Part shown: positions 30,088-40,767 of the stretch, one piece after another | Layout: the number at the start of each line of letters is the position of its first letter | Position numbering within the stretch: the stretch's first letter is position 1 | Assembly: GCF_000217915.1 (NCBI RefSeq) | Contig: NZ_AFOZ01000031.1 | Span: 101,963 to 165,962 of the forward strand | DNA: 64,000 nt | Source: Shewanella sp. HN-41 | GTDB lineage: Bacteria > Pseudomonadota > Gammaproteobacteria > Enterobacterales > Shewanellaceae | Reading direction: 5' to 3' | Notes under the pieces: model-generated | The model's database searches: none | What the model was told of the DNA's origin: nothing | What the model saw: the letters and a program-made list of their open reading frames with translations, nothing else | Program-made: the position numbers and the translations under genes

Positions 30088-32876
30088 TTGCAAGCCTCTC
30101 AGTCCATTTATAAAAGCCCAAACGATCACCGCCAGTACCGTTATCTTGTATTAGATAACGAACTAAGAGTGTTATTGGTTGAAGATCAAGATGCTAGTCA
30201 AGCGGCTGCATCTATGGCGGTCGGAGTGGGTCATTTCGATGATCCCACGGATAGGCCTGGTATGGCACATTTTTTAGAGCATATGCTCTTCCTTGGCACC
30301 GAGAAATTCCCCGATTCTGGCGAGTATCACGCTTTTATTAATCAACATGGCGGCAGTAATAACGCTTGGACGGGCACTGAGCACACCAACTTCTTTTTTA
30401 CGATCAATTCAGACGTGTTTGCCGATTCCTTAGATAGGTTTAGTCAATTTTTTATCGCGCCTAAGTTTGACTTAGAACTAGTCGATAGGGAGCGTCAAGC
30501 CATTGAATCGGAATTTAGTTTAAAACTGAAAGATGATATACGTCGCACCTATCAAGTGCTGAAAGAGACGGTCAATCCACTGCACCCTTTCTCGAAATTT
30601 TCCGTAGGTAACTTAGCCACTTTAGGTGGAGAACAAGCACAGGTACGTAGCGAATTACTCGACTTTTACCAGAGCCATTACAGCGCCAACTTAATGACCC
30701 TATGCTTAGTCGCGCCACTTTCCCTAAATAAATTACAGGACTTGGCAAGCCACTATTTTAGCGGGATCCGTAACTTAAACTTAGTGAAAAACTATCCTCA
30801 AGTACCACTTTTTTCTGAAAAAGAACTACTAAAACAAGTCGATATAATTCCTCTTAAAGAACAAAAGCGTTTAAGCATCAGTTTTAATTTCCCTGGGATT
30901 GACCACTACTACAAACGTAAGCCGTTGACTTATATCAGCCATATTTTAGGTAATGAAAGCAAAGGCAGTTTACTCTCCTATCTTAAAGAGCTGGGATTGG
31001 TCAATAACTTGTCCGCGGGGGGGGTGTTAACGGTTACAATTTCAAGGATTACAGTATTGGTTTACAGTTAACCGACAAGGGACTCGCCAATCTTGATGAG
31101 ATTATTTGCTGTTGTTTCGAATATATTGAACTCATCAAAACCCAAGGTTTAGATGAATGGCGTTATTTAGAGCGCGCGAACCTGCTCAAAATGGCATTTC
31201 GTTATCAAGAGCAAGTTAAATCCCTCGATTTAGCCAGCCATCTCAGCATCAATATGCATCACTATGAAGTCGAAGACTTAGTCTTCGGTGATTATCGTAT
31301 GGATGGGTTAGATACCCCTGAAACTATCGAGCTACTTGAATTGATGACGCCCCAAAATATGCGTCTGCAGCTTATTGCCCAATCAGTCACAACGGATCAT
31401 AACGCCAACTGGTATCACACTCCTTACAAAATCCGTCCGATTACACCAGAATCCCTTGAACGATGGCAAGTTAAGCATATTCGCTCCGAGTTACAATTGC
31501 CCGCACCAAACCCTTTTATCGTCGCAGACTCGATTGCCCGTCCCGATAGAAGTGATGTGGATGTTCCAGTAATTGTTGCAGAGTCAACAGGATACAGAAT
31601 CTGGCATAAAAAAGATGATGAGTTTAATGTGCCTAAAGGCCATATGTATTTATCACTCGATTCAGAACAAGCGAGTAAAACCCCACGGCATGCCGCCCTG
31701 ACCCGCCTATATGTTGAAATGCTGCTCGACTATCTGACAGAACCCACTTATCAAGCCGAGGTTGCGGGTTTAAGCTACAATATTTATCCACACCAAGGCG
31801 GAATAACCCTGCATTTATCAGGCTTTACGGGTAATCAAGAAACCCTATTAGCCTTGTTAATCCAAAAGGCAAGGGAGCGTAACTTTACCGAAGAACGCTT
31901 TGCCCTGATAAAATCCCAACTGCTTCGCAGTTGGCAGAACCTAGCGCAAGCAAAACCCATTTCACAATTATTTACCAGCCTGACGGTCACACTGCAAAAG
32001 CGCAGCTATGAACCTGTGCGCATGGCACAAGTGTTAGAAAACATCACCCTAGAAGATTTGCATAACCATGTGCGTGCTTTTTACGAGAAGATCTATCTTG
32101 AAGGGTTAGTTTATGGAGATTGGTTAGTCTCCGAAGCCCAAGCACTCGGTAAACGCTTAGAGCATATTTTATCCTTAGTCTCGACACCGAGTGCCGAATC
32201 CGCAAGGGAGTTGGTCAACCTAAGGGGCCAAGGAACGTTGCTTAGAGAACTTGCTATAGATCACCAAGACAGCGCAATTATAGTGTATTACCAATCGGCC
32301 ACGGCAACGCCTGAAAAAATGGCGCTGTTCAGCTTACTTAATCACACTATGTCTTCTACCTTCTTCCATGAACTGCGTACAGAAAAGCAATTAGGCTACA
32401 TGGTAGGCACAGGCTACCTGCCACTCAACCGCCACCCTGGGTTAATATTCTATATTCAATCACCAACGACAGGGGCATTGCATTTATTGGAAGCTATAGA
32501 TGAGTTTATCGCCGACTTTAACTACGCAGTAATGCAAATTACCAATGAGGAATGGGAAAGTACAAAGCTCGGCCTGATAAACCAAGTAATGGAGCACGAT
32601 GCCAATTTAAAGACTCGTAGCCAACGATATTGGGTAAGTGTGGGTAATCGGGATTATCAATTTAACCAAAGAGAATTAGTCGTAGCAGAAATCACTAAAC
32701 TCACTCGCCCAGATCTAATCAAATTTATGATGCGTAAAATGCGTACAAAACACAGCGACCGCTTAGTACTATTTAGCACTGGCGAGCAACACCGAGCACA
32801 GGCGGCTCTAGCCTCAGATAAAATGATCACAGATCTCAAATCGTTCAAACAGAATGCCGATAAATTTAATTTTTAA
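30088..32876 (+). pseudogene. M16 insulinase/pitrilysin-type metalloprotease, frameshifted in a G8 run
   Basis: Two adjacent frames belong to one protease: 30088-31071 (N-terminal part) and the rest from about 31020 to 32876 in another frame. The inverted zinc motif HFLEH with MLFLGTE follows at about residues 60-70, and NNAWTGTEHTNFFF and ERQAIESEF complete the active half. The second frame carries the inactive M16 half (TEKQLGYMVGTGYLP). The break is in a run of eight G at 31017-31024; a ninth G joins the frames as SAGGGVNGYNFKDYS and gives 929 residues, typical for pitrilysin-like proteins. TTG 30088 has GGAG at the right spacing. No signal peptide is obvious. Likely a sequence error or a very recent mutation, as both halves are otherwise undecayed. 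Confidence 0.88.
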
Positions 32877-33158
32877 ACGCTAAACATAATTAAATGCGTT
32901 AAAACACAAATTACATGGAACAACCGAAATTCCTACAATAAGGCAATTATACAGCAGTATCTTTCACTCTGAGTCGTAAACGCGGTGCAAAACACGCTTA
33001 GATACACTATTTTTGTATTGGAACAGCACAACTTTGCACCATCTACATGCTATTAAAAGGATTTTTTACAATCTCAGTTTTGACAAACCCATCAGTTTCT
33101 GGAAAAGTGATGTAACACAATTGTTTCATGGCATCATCGGATAATAAGAACAAACACT

Positions 33159-36100
33159 ATGCCTAAAGCACTCTTGAAAATCGTCTTACTTGTTGCAACC
33201 ATCTTTCTTTCAGCAGCACAAGCGCAGCAGTTACCAATTGCTTTAAAAGCAGAATCATATGGAGTTCCCGAAGGTTTATCCCAAAGTACTGTAACATCTG
33301 TGGTTGAAGATGATGATGGATATATTTGGATTGGAACACTAAATGGACTGAATCGATTTGATGGAAGAGAATTTAAACATTTTTTTGCAAATGACCGTTC
33401 AGGCTTATCCAGCTCTTTCATCCAGAGCTTATTATTTGACAAAAAAGCACTTTTAGTAGGCACAGATAGTGGTTTAAACATCTATAATTCAGAATTAGAA
33501 ACATTTGAAAGAGTTGAGCAGATAAATGAAGCAATATGGTCAATAAATGACAATGGAGATGTCTACACTATTGGCACTAAAGACAAAATAATTGAACTTA
33601 GAAAAGATAATTTAGAAATAATAAAAATTCATCAAAATGATAATTTCAACTTTATAAAAAAAGCAATAAAAACTAATAAAGAGTATACAATAAGAAACTA
33701 CGATGGAAAAATCATTCGTTATGGAGAAGATTCAACTCTAACCACTTTGTCATTGAATTCTGTGGATTTGATAAAAAGCAATCATGGAATTTACACATTA
33801 TCATCAGATGGTATATATAAAAAAATATCGAATGATATGCCAAACTATTATGATGAAGATGATATTCCACTAACTGTAATAAATGGGCAGGTTATTCAAA
33901 CAAATCTTGAATCCTTAGAGACAACATCAAAAGGATATGTTTTAGACAATAAAGAAATCATTAATCAAACACAGGTTTATAGAACTAATAACTATACAAT
34001 TATCCCTTCGTTGAACATGGGATTTATTCTAATTAGAGATAGTAGCAACATTGTAAGATCATTAATAAACCCCACAGGAAATATTTGGTCAATAAACATA
34101 TTAGACAGTAATGAAATTGTAACCGCTGATGACAGTAATGAAATAGAAATATATAACTCAAATTTTATCTTAAAAGAAAAATAAACACTAACACATACGG
34201 ACCTAAATATATCACAAAGTATGAAAACTCTTTAATCATTGGCAGTAGCAATGGTTTATATGAGTATAGAGAAAAAAATAATAAAAAAATATTAAGTGAC
34301 AACATTGTTACAATGTTTAAACGTCATGATAGAACTGATGTAATTGTTGGAACTAATAACTCTGATATTTATGTAGTTGATTTATTAGATGATAATAGCA
34401 CAAAAAAAATATCATTAAAAAATAAACATCCAATCTTCCAAATTCTACAAGCTTTAGATGACACTCTTCTGTTAGCCACTCAAGGTGGGTTGATAAGTAT
34501 AGATATCAATGGGAACGAAAAAAATATTTTCAATAATGATTTTGTTTACTGCATAAATGAAACATCAAGTGAATATCTTTTAGGAACCAGAACTTCAATA
34601 TACTCTATCAACAAGAAAACCTTAGAAACCAGCAAACTGTATGATGCAAATAAGCCAATATACTCAATAGCAATTGATGACAACAATGATTTTATTGCAT
34701 CGTCTATTAACGAATTAATTTTAAGCAAAAACAATAAAATTCTAACTCTCTCAACTGACTATGGAAGCCAAGAAGAATATAATAATCAGAGTGGTGTTTT
34801 CTGGCATGGCAATTTCTATTTTGGCGGTATAACAGGTGTTAGCGTTATAAATAAAGATATCGCAACATCTTACATTAGCAACATAATTAACACTAACGTT
34901 AGTGAACTTTTAGTTTTCAACAAGCCAGTTAGCATAGGTGATAAACCTTTAGAAAAAAGCATATCAAAGTCAAAAGAAATTGAATTAAAATATTCAGACT
35001 ATCCATTTACACTAAAGTTTAACTCTCCAAAGTCAAGTCAGAAAAATGTTGAATACTTTTACAATCTAATCGGCTTATCCGACATATGGATTACGGCCAA
35101 AGGGACTAATTCAGCAACTTATACAAACCTATCGCCTGGTCATTACGTATTTAATGTATATGGTGAGCATCCTGTGACCAAAGCCAAGGGACCGACAAGC
35201 TCACTAAATATTTATATATCACCTCCTTGGTGGTTATCACATTACGCCAAATCAATTTATATTGTCATTATAATATTTATTGCATTTTTTACTATAAAAG
35301 CAATATTACAAAAACGAGAAGTCCAGCGACAAATAGCACTTAGTGAAGAGCGATTAAAACTTTCCCTATGGGGAAGTGGTGATGAAATGTGGGACTGGGA
35401 TATAGAAACGGGCAATATTTTCCGTTCCAATATCTGGGGGGCGTTAGAATTTCCCCGTGATGGACATCGTTCGGGCAAATCGGATGAAGAGAGTAATATC
35501 CATCCGATGGATCAAGAGCGAGTCAGAGAGGCTCTCAATAAACATTTCTATGGTCAAACAGATCATTTTGAGGCGGCATATAGGGTAAAGGGTAAAGATG
35601 ATAATTGGGTTTGGATCTTAGACCGCGCTAAAATTGTGGAGCGTGATGATAAAGATAATGCCCTACGAATGACAGGAACCATTAAAAATATTAGCCAGTT
35701 TAAGCAAAAAGAAGAACAGCTAAGACTATTTGAAAAAGCGATTGAAAATATTTCAGAAGGCATGTTTATTCTCGATAGTGAATATCGTTTTGTCGAAGTC
35801 AATGAAGCCTGTTGTAAAATTTCATTACGAAATCGATCTGAGTTCATTGGCAATTTATTGACATTCGATTTATACCCGGAGTCATTTTCGGTTCAAATTC
35901 GAACCATGCTTAAACAACAAGGTCGCTGGGCAAACGAAGTCGAAGCCGCCAGAGGGGACAAGAGTCATTTCCATATGGAACTCACCATAGATGCTATTTA
36001 TGATGAACTCGGTGAACTTTCACACTATGTAGGTGTTTTCTCTGATATATCACGACGTAAGCAGCAGGAAGAAGAACTGCGAAAATTAACGAACAATGAC

Positions 36101-37390
36101 CTTCTCACTGGACTGCCAAATCGCTCAAACTTACAAGTCACCCTGAGTAACTTGGTGAATAAAGAAATATCCCACACTTTAATGGTATTAGACTTAGACA
36201 ATTTCAAACGCATTAATGACTCCTTAGGACATCAAATTGGTGATCAACTGCTCAAATTAGTGTCGGTAAGAATTAAATCATCACTTCCAAGAAACACCAG
36301 TATTTACCGCCTTGGAGGGGATGAATTTGCCATAGTCCTAGATAAAGACTCAGATATTAGCGCTAGCGCGGTAATGGCAGGTCGCGTCATAGAAGCTTTT
36401 AAGACCGCTTTTGATATTAATCACGAACAATTAGTTTTAGGACTCAGTATTGGTATCGTGCTTTACCCTGAGGATGAGCAAAATGAGCAAGCGTTACTCA
36501 GAAAGGCGGATATTGCCATGTACCATGCAAAATCAGCTGGCGGTAATTGCTATCAATTCTATTCTGAGTCATTAAATCAGCATGCACTTCGACAACTAGA
36601 GATTGAAAATCTGATACGAGAAGGGCTAAAAGAAGATCTCTTTGAAGTTTATTATCAACCTAAGGTTGATCTGAAGCGCGGCCGTGTCGCAGGTATGGAA
36701 GCGCTTGTTAGATTAAATCATCCAACGCGTGGCTTAATTCCACCTAATGATTTTATTCCTCTTGCGGAAGAAAATGGATTAATTATTGAAATTGGTGAGA
36801 TTGTCTTACGCAAAGCTTGTTTCGCCGCACAGAAATGGCGGGAGCAAGGCTTGTTCAATGGTAGAGTCGCCGTCAATTTATCGTCACGTCAGTTTGCCCT
36901 ACCCGATATTCAGCAACGAATAGAGTCAATTTTAAGGCTCACCCAGTTACCAGCATGTCACCTCGAATTAGAAATAACCGAGGGTACCGTAATCAAACAA
37001 CCAGAAACAGCCATTATTGTTATGCAACAACTCGCCAAAATGGGAGTGAGCCTAGCTTTGGATGATTTTGGAACGGGTTACTCATCACTTTCCTATTTAA
37101 AACGCTTCCCTATTCACACCCTTAAAATAGACAAAGCCTTTGTTGATGATATAGATAAGTCTGATCGCGATTTAAAGATGGTCGACTCTATCATTACCAT
37201 TGCCCACAATATGGGGCTGTCCGTGGTGGGAGAAGGCGTCGAACAAACCGCACAGTTAAATATTTTACGCGCACTTAACTGTGAAGAAATTCAAGGCTAC
37301 ATTTTCAGTAAAGCCATAACAGAGACAGAGTTTACTGTGTTGCTTCAACAGGACATGACAAAGTCAAACACGAAGATCAACATAATTTAA
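33159..37390 (+). pseudogene. Propeller-PAS-GGDEF-EAL membrane sensor, frameshifted in an A5 run
   Basis: One cyclic-di-GMP signalling protein split in two frames: 33159-34184, and about 34157-37390. Order: signal peptide (ending SAAQA), regulator-propeller repeats (DGYIWIGTLNGLNRFDG and others), a Y_Y_Y domain (about 34990-35210), a membrane segment (about 35240-35310), two PAS domains (about 35340-36070), GGDEF (YRLGGDEFAIVL, about 36300-36340) and EAL (GMEALVRL at about 36690, DDFGTGYSSLSYL). Both catalytic signatures are intact; the RxxD inhibitory site before GGDEF is missing. One extra A in the run at 34177-34181 joins the halves (KEKINTNTYGPKYITKYEN) into 1410 residues. The propeller part is far more A+T-rich than its surroundings, which suggests acquired DNA. 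The ligand is unknown. Confidence 0.88.
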
Positions 37391-37492
37391 TCACTTAAAT
37401 CTCAATTAGGTTGCATTTTGAAACATTGGCACAACAGATGCATTAGCTATCTCAGTGTCAATAATAAATCAATATCAACTACCTGAGAGAGA

Positions 37493-37825
37493 ATGAACAT
37501 GATTAAAGGAATAATATCTGTTGCCGCATTGACAGCATCAATTGCGACTGTATGTACGATCGCTACAGCAGCCCCAACACAAACAACGGCTGTTCCCAAT
37601 GTTCGCTTCAAACACACTGAAGTTGCTGCCGTGCCCAATGTTCGCTTCAAACAGACTGAAGTTGCTGCCGTGCCCAATGTTCGCTTCAAACACACTGAAG
37701 TTGCTGCCGTGCCCAATGTTCGCTTCAAACAGACTGAAGTTGCTGCTGTGCCCAATGTTCGCTTCAAATCAGTAGAAATTGCCACGGTGTCTAATGTTCG
37801 TTTTACTGAAACAACTTTTGCTTAA
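37493..37825 (+). CDS. Small exported protein of six 13-residue repeats (unknown function)
   Basis: I do not recognise this 110-residue protein. It begins with a clear signal peptide (IKGIISVAALTASIATVCT, likely cleaved near ATA-A-PTQ). The mature part is then almost nothing but six head-to-tail units with the pattern AVPNVRFKxTEVA, the last two diverged (FKSVEIA, FTETTFA). It is basic, with one Arg and usually one Lys per unit, has no cysteines after the signal peptide, and alternates His and Gln at one position. GAGAGAGA precedes ATG 37493; ATG 37499 is equally placed. It is followed after 31 bases by a tiny peptide gene and then a terminator, so the two form a mini-operon. Surface-fibre, adhesin or repeated-propeptide roles are possible but unproven. 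Confidence 0.75.
   Translation: MNMIKGIISVAALTASIATVCTIATAAPTQTTAVPNVRFKHTEVAAVPNVRFKQTEVAAVPNVRFKHTEVAAVPNVRFKQTEVAAVPNVRFKSVEIATVSNVRFTETTFA
37592..37825 (+). repeat. Six tandem 39-base repeats with a 78-base higher-order unit
   Basis: Units start at 37592, 37631, 37670, 37709, 37748 and 37787. Units 1 and 3 differ by one base, and units 2 and 4 by one base, so the array arose partly by duplication of a 78-base dimer. Unit 5 is diverged in its second half, and unit 6 throughout; unit 6 ends with the stop codon. The 39-base period keeps the reading frame whatever the copy number. Confidence 0.95.
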
Positions 37826-37856
37826 TTGAACTTATTTATTAAGGAAAGGAGTTAAC

Positions 37857-37931
37857 ATGCTAAATTCAATCAAAAAAGCACTCGGTTTATCTAAGCCTGC
37901 ACGTAAAAAGTTAAATTACCTGAAGGTCTAA
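37857..37931 (+). CDS. Tiny cationic peptide, possibly truncated by a missing base
   Basis: As read this is a 24-residue peptide (MLNSIKKALGLSKPARKK, then LNYLKV). It is preceded by AAGGAAAGGAG at six to seven bases, the strongest ribosome binding site in the area. It is amphipathic and carries seven positive side chains. If the A5 run at 37905-37909 has lost one A, the frame continues to 37972 and gives 38 residues ending LPEGLNHLEV-ISAKGWWN. The same kind of loss explains three other broken genes here. It lies 31 bases after the repeat protein and before a strong terminator, so the two are probably co-transcribed. Function unknown; no modification or export genes lie next to it. Confidence 0.5.
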   Translation: MLNSIKKALGLSKPARKKLNYLKV

Positions 37932-38044
37932 ATCACCTTGAAGTGATTTCTGCAAAGGGTTGGTGGAACTAAATTTCCCCCAGTGATAATCAGTTAACTG
38001 ATACTGCAGACTAAAATTAAGCTAGCGCAGCTTAGTAAAACAAT

Positions 38045-38072
38045 AAAGGGAGCTATGCTCCCTTTAGTTTTT
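38045..38072 (+). terminator. Rho-independent terminator of the small-peptide operon
   Basis: AAAGGGAGC pairs with GCTCCCTTT around a three-base loop, followed by AGTTTTT. It closes the transcript of the repeat protein and tiny peptide. Confidence 0.85.
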
Positions 38073-38112
38073 GAACGTTAGATGAAGTTATAGACCTATA
38101 AATACTTATGAA

Positions 38113-38313
38113 TCAAGCCCCTACTATCCATTCCTTGCTGCAACGGATCTTCCTCAAAGCCAAATGACTATGGGTAGTAAAGAGTGGAAAAGCCAGTGGC
38201 CCAAGTATAAAGCCCACTATCGCCCAATACTTAACCGAAAGACCAGAGGTAAATGCAGCCAAGCCAAAGCACCAAGCCGAAATGAGTGCAAGAAAAACGA
38301 TTAGCAAAACCAC
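38113..38313 (-). CDS. Small two-helix membrane protein (hypothetical)
   Basis: A 66-residue protein with two hydrophobic segments (about 2-22, and about 28-46), joined by a short loop and ending in a basic tail (ALRKIRCSKEW). The start codon is GTG with AAAGGGG about seven bases upstream. The composition is that of a real small inner-membrane protein, but I recognise no family. It is convergent with the repeat-protein operon. A later start inside the first helix would destroy that segment, so the GTG is preferred. Confidence 0.6.
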   Translation of the reverse strand: MVLLIVFLALISAWCFGLAAFTSGLSVKYWAIVGFILGPLAFPLFTTHSHLALRKIRCSKEWIVGA

Positions 38314-38635
38314 AAACAGCCCCTTTAGAATTAAATAAAATCATATCGTTAGGAAATATCATCGCTTATTAAAGTGCTAACACACTCACTGTCCTTAACG
38401 CTTTTTACAATTCAACTCAGCTCAAATGGTAGAATTAAGTTGTATTTGCACTACCTCACTAACCTTTCTCACTAAGAGCGATACAGCTAGCGTCAGTTTA
38501 TTCCGTTCACGGGCCGGGATCATACAAGATCACAGCCGCCATTGTGAACACTTTTTAGGCAGAAAAATGCCCTATGGCAATAAAAAAGCGGCAATAGAGT
38601 GCCGCTTTTTCGCTCAATCATAATAGTTTAATACC
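38314..38635. other. Intergenic region before fadJ
   Basis: I see no gene here. A 65-codon open frame at 38426-38623 runs through the fadJ terminator and has no ribosome binding site. The region should hold the promoter of the small membrane protein, and holds the fadIJ terminator at 38582-38610. Confidence 0.5.
38582..38610 (-). terminator. Rho-independent terminator after fadJ
   Basis: GCGGCA pairs with TGCCGC around a six-base loop, flanked by six A and five T residues. On the minus strand six T residues follow the stem. It ends the fadI-fadJ operon. Confidence 0.85.
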
Positions 38636-40762
38636 TTAGAAAAACCGACGATTCTCTTGCGCCATCGCTTTTAAACGCTCACAGGGCTCGAATCTATCAC
38701 CTAACTGACTTTGATACCCCTCAAGAATTCGCACTAAGTTTGCGGCGCCCAGAGTGTCAATATAGTGGAATGGGCCACCGAGGAATGGCGGGAAGCCAAT
38801 ACCGAAAATAGCACCTATATCACCATCTCTTGGTGATGCGATAATACCCTCATCTAAACAACGCACCGCTTCATTGAGCATTTGTACGACGCAACGCTCG
38901 GCAACCGCTTTTGCGTCTTTATTGGTGCCAGGCTTAATGCCTAACACGCCATAAACACTCTCATCGACAACTTTCGCTTTCTTGCTAGAGTCTTTTTGAC
39001 CGTATTGATAGAAGCCTTTACCATTTTTACGACCTTTACGATCGTCACCCAAAAGCTTGTCAAAAGCCGCTGGCGCTTTAAAACGTTCACCCAATTCTTT
39101 TTCGAGGATGGGTGAAATCTTAGCGCCCACGTCGATACCCACTTCGTCAAGTAAAGTAATGGGGCCCACAGGGAAACCAAACTTAACCAGCGCTTTATCC
39201 AAATGCTCAACACTTTGGCCTTCGAGTAGTAATTGCGCGGCCTCATTCATATACAGAGCCAGAATACGGTTCACGTAGAAACCCGCACCATCCTGCACCA
39301 CTATCGGTGTTTTACCTTGCTTACGGGCAAATGCGACCGTGGTCGCAATGGTTTCTGGTGACGTTTTCGCATGGGCAATCACTTCCACCAGCGGCATTTT
39401 TTCAACTGGCGAGAAATAATGTAAGCCAATCACATTTTCAGGACGGGTTGCCGCCTCGGCAATTTGGCTAATTGGCAAAGATGAGGTGTTTGACGCAAAA
39501 ATAGTGTGCTCACCACATTCACGCTCTATGTCTTTAACCATTTGATGCTTAAGCGCTAAGTCTTCAAATACCGCTTCCACAACGATGTCGGCATCTTTAA
39601 CGCCTTTATACTCAGTCGTCGTGGTCATCAGTGCCATTAAGTTATCACGGGCAGCAGGCGTCATATGACGGCGCTTCACCCCTTTATCCAGCAACTTATA
39701 GGCATAGGCTAATGCATTGCTTAAGCCCTTCTCGTTGATGTCTTTAACGCGTGCAGGGATTTTGGCCTTAGTGGTAGTAACTGAGGCGATGCCGCCACCC
39801 ATTAAACCACCACCTAAGATCACCGCTTTCTTCACTTTGCGCGGCGTAGCCCCCTCTGCGCCAGTTTCTTTCTTCATTTCTGTGGTGGCGAAGAAAATAC
39901 TGCGCAGCGCTTCAGATTCTTTCGATATCACTAATTCGGCAAAGTGACTCGCTTCGACTTCTAGCCCTTTTTGCATCCCCTTAGCAATTCCTTGACGCAC
40001 GCAGTCAATGATCTTGGCTGGTGCGGGATAATTGCCTTGGGTTTTCTTTTCGACCTGTTTAGTCGCTTGATCGAAAATAATGTTACGGCCAAAGCTCGTG
40101 CCTTCAAGCACTTGATTAACGAGCGACTTTTTAATCGGTTTCGATGCACGTTTACCCGCAAGTGCCATCTCAACTGCGGTTTGCAGCAAAATGGTCTGCG
40201 GTACAACATCATTGACTAAGCCCATTTTCAAGGCTTGTTTAGGACGGATTTGTTTACCGGTGAGCATCATATCTAAGGCGGTGGTAATGCCGACTAAACG
40301 CGGCAAACGCTGAGTCCCGCCGCCACCAGGCAATAAGCCAAGTTGGACTTCGGGTACGCCGAGCATAGTCTTACCATCGTCGCTACATACCCTTTGATGA
40401 CAGGCCAAGGCTAACTCTAGACCTCCGCCTAAACAGGCACCATGGATTGCGGCAACCACAGGAATCGTTAAGGCTTCTAACTCATTAAAGACCACATGAC
40501 CTTGTTGGGATAAGGCTTTGGCATCACTCGCCGTTTTACAGGCATCGAGCATAGAAATATCCGCGCCCGCGACGAAAGAATCTTTTTTGCCTGAGATCAG
40601 CACTAAGCCGCGAATGCTCGAATCCCTCTTGATCTCGGCTAAGATCTCACTGATTTCAGGGCCAAACTGCGCTTTTAGGGTGTTCATGGTTTCGCCAGGA
40701 ACATCCATAGTCAAAATGGCAATGCCGTCGTCGCGGCGGGTTAAATTAAATGTCTTTTCCAT
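38636..40762 (-). CDS. fadJ: Fatty acid oxidation complex alpha subunit FadJ
   Basis: Multifunctional beta-oxidation enzyme: enoyl-CoA hydratase and 3-hydroxyacyl-CoA dehydrogenase (and epimerase) activities. Cytoplasmic, 708 residues, E. coli FadJ 714. The N-terminal crotonase domain has the oxyanion and acid residues in [13 protein letters not shown] and [15 protein letters not shown], with [19 protein letters not shown]. The NAD domain has [14 protein letters not shown] (about 310-325). The substrate site SNTSSLPI and [15 protein letters not shown] follows. It is five bases after fadI and has GGAG eight bases before ATG. FadJ is preferred over FadB because fadI precedes it and the thiolase is FadI type. 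Confidence 0.97.
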   Translation of the reverse strand: MEKTFNLTRRDDGIAILTMDVPGETMNTLKAQFGPEISEILAEIKRDSSIRGLVLISGKKDSFVAGADISMLDACKTASDAKALSQQGHVVFNELEALTIPVVAAIHGACLGGGLELALACHQRVCSDDGKTMLGVPEVQLGLLPGGGGTQRLPRLVGITTALDMMLTGKQIRPKQALKMGLVNDVVPQTILLQTAVEMALAGKRASKPIKKSLVNQVLEGTSFGRNIIFDQATKQVEKKTQGNYPAPAKIIDCVRQGIAKGMQKGLEVEASHFAELVISKESEALRSIFFATTEMKKETGAEGATPRKVKKAVILGGGLMGGGIASVTTTKAKIPARVKDINEKGLSNALAYAYKLLDKGVKRRHMTPAARDNLMALMTTTTEYKGVKDADIVVEAVFEDLALKHQMVKDIERECGEHTIFASNTSSLPISQIAEAATRPENVIGLHYFSPVEKMPLVEVIAHAKTSPETIATTVAFARKQGKTPIVVQDGAGFYVNRILALYMNEAAQLLLEGQSVEHLDKALVKFGFPVGPITLLDEVGIDVGAKISPILEKELGERFKAPAAFDKLLGDDRKGRKNGKGFYQYGQKDSSKKAKVVDESVYGVLGIKPGTNKDAKAVAERCVVQMLNEAVRCLDEGIIASPRDGDIGAIFGIGFPPFLGGPFHYIDTLGAANLVRILEGYQSQLGDRFEPCERLKAMAQENRRFF

Positions 40763-40767
40763 GCCGA

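Noticed and set aside
34170..34190. Programmed -1 frameshift in the propeller/GGDEF/EAL gene
   Set aside because: The site TTA AAA GAA AAA TAA is not a canonical X-XXY-YYZ slippery heptamer, and two other genes here show the same single-base loss, so an error is simpler.
37447..37785. Minus-strand repeat protein opposite the 39-base array
   Set aside because: A mirror of the tandem repeat; it lacks a signal peptide and ribosome binding site, while the plus-strand gene has both.
37592..37825. CRISPR array from 39-base repeats
   Set aside because: Units are directly adjacent with no spacers and lie in a clear reading frame with a signal peptide; no cas genes nearby.
38426..38623. 65-codon plus-strand frame
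   Set aside because: It runs through the fadJ terminator and has no ribosome binding site.
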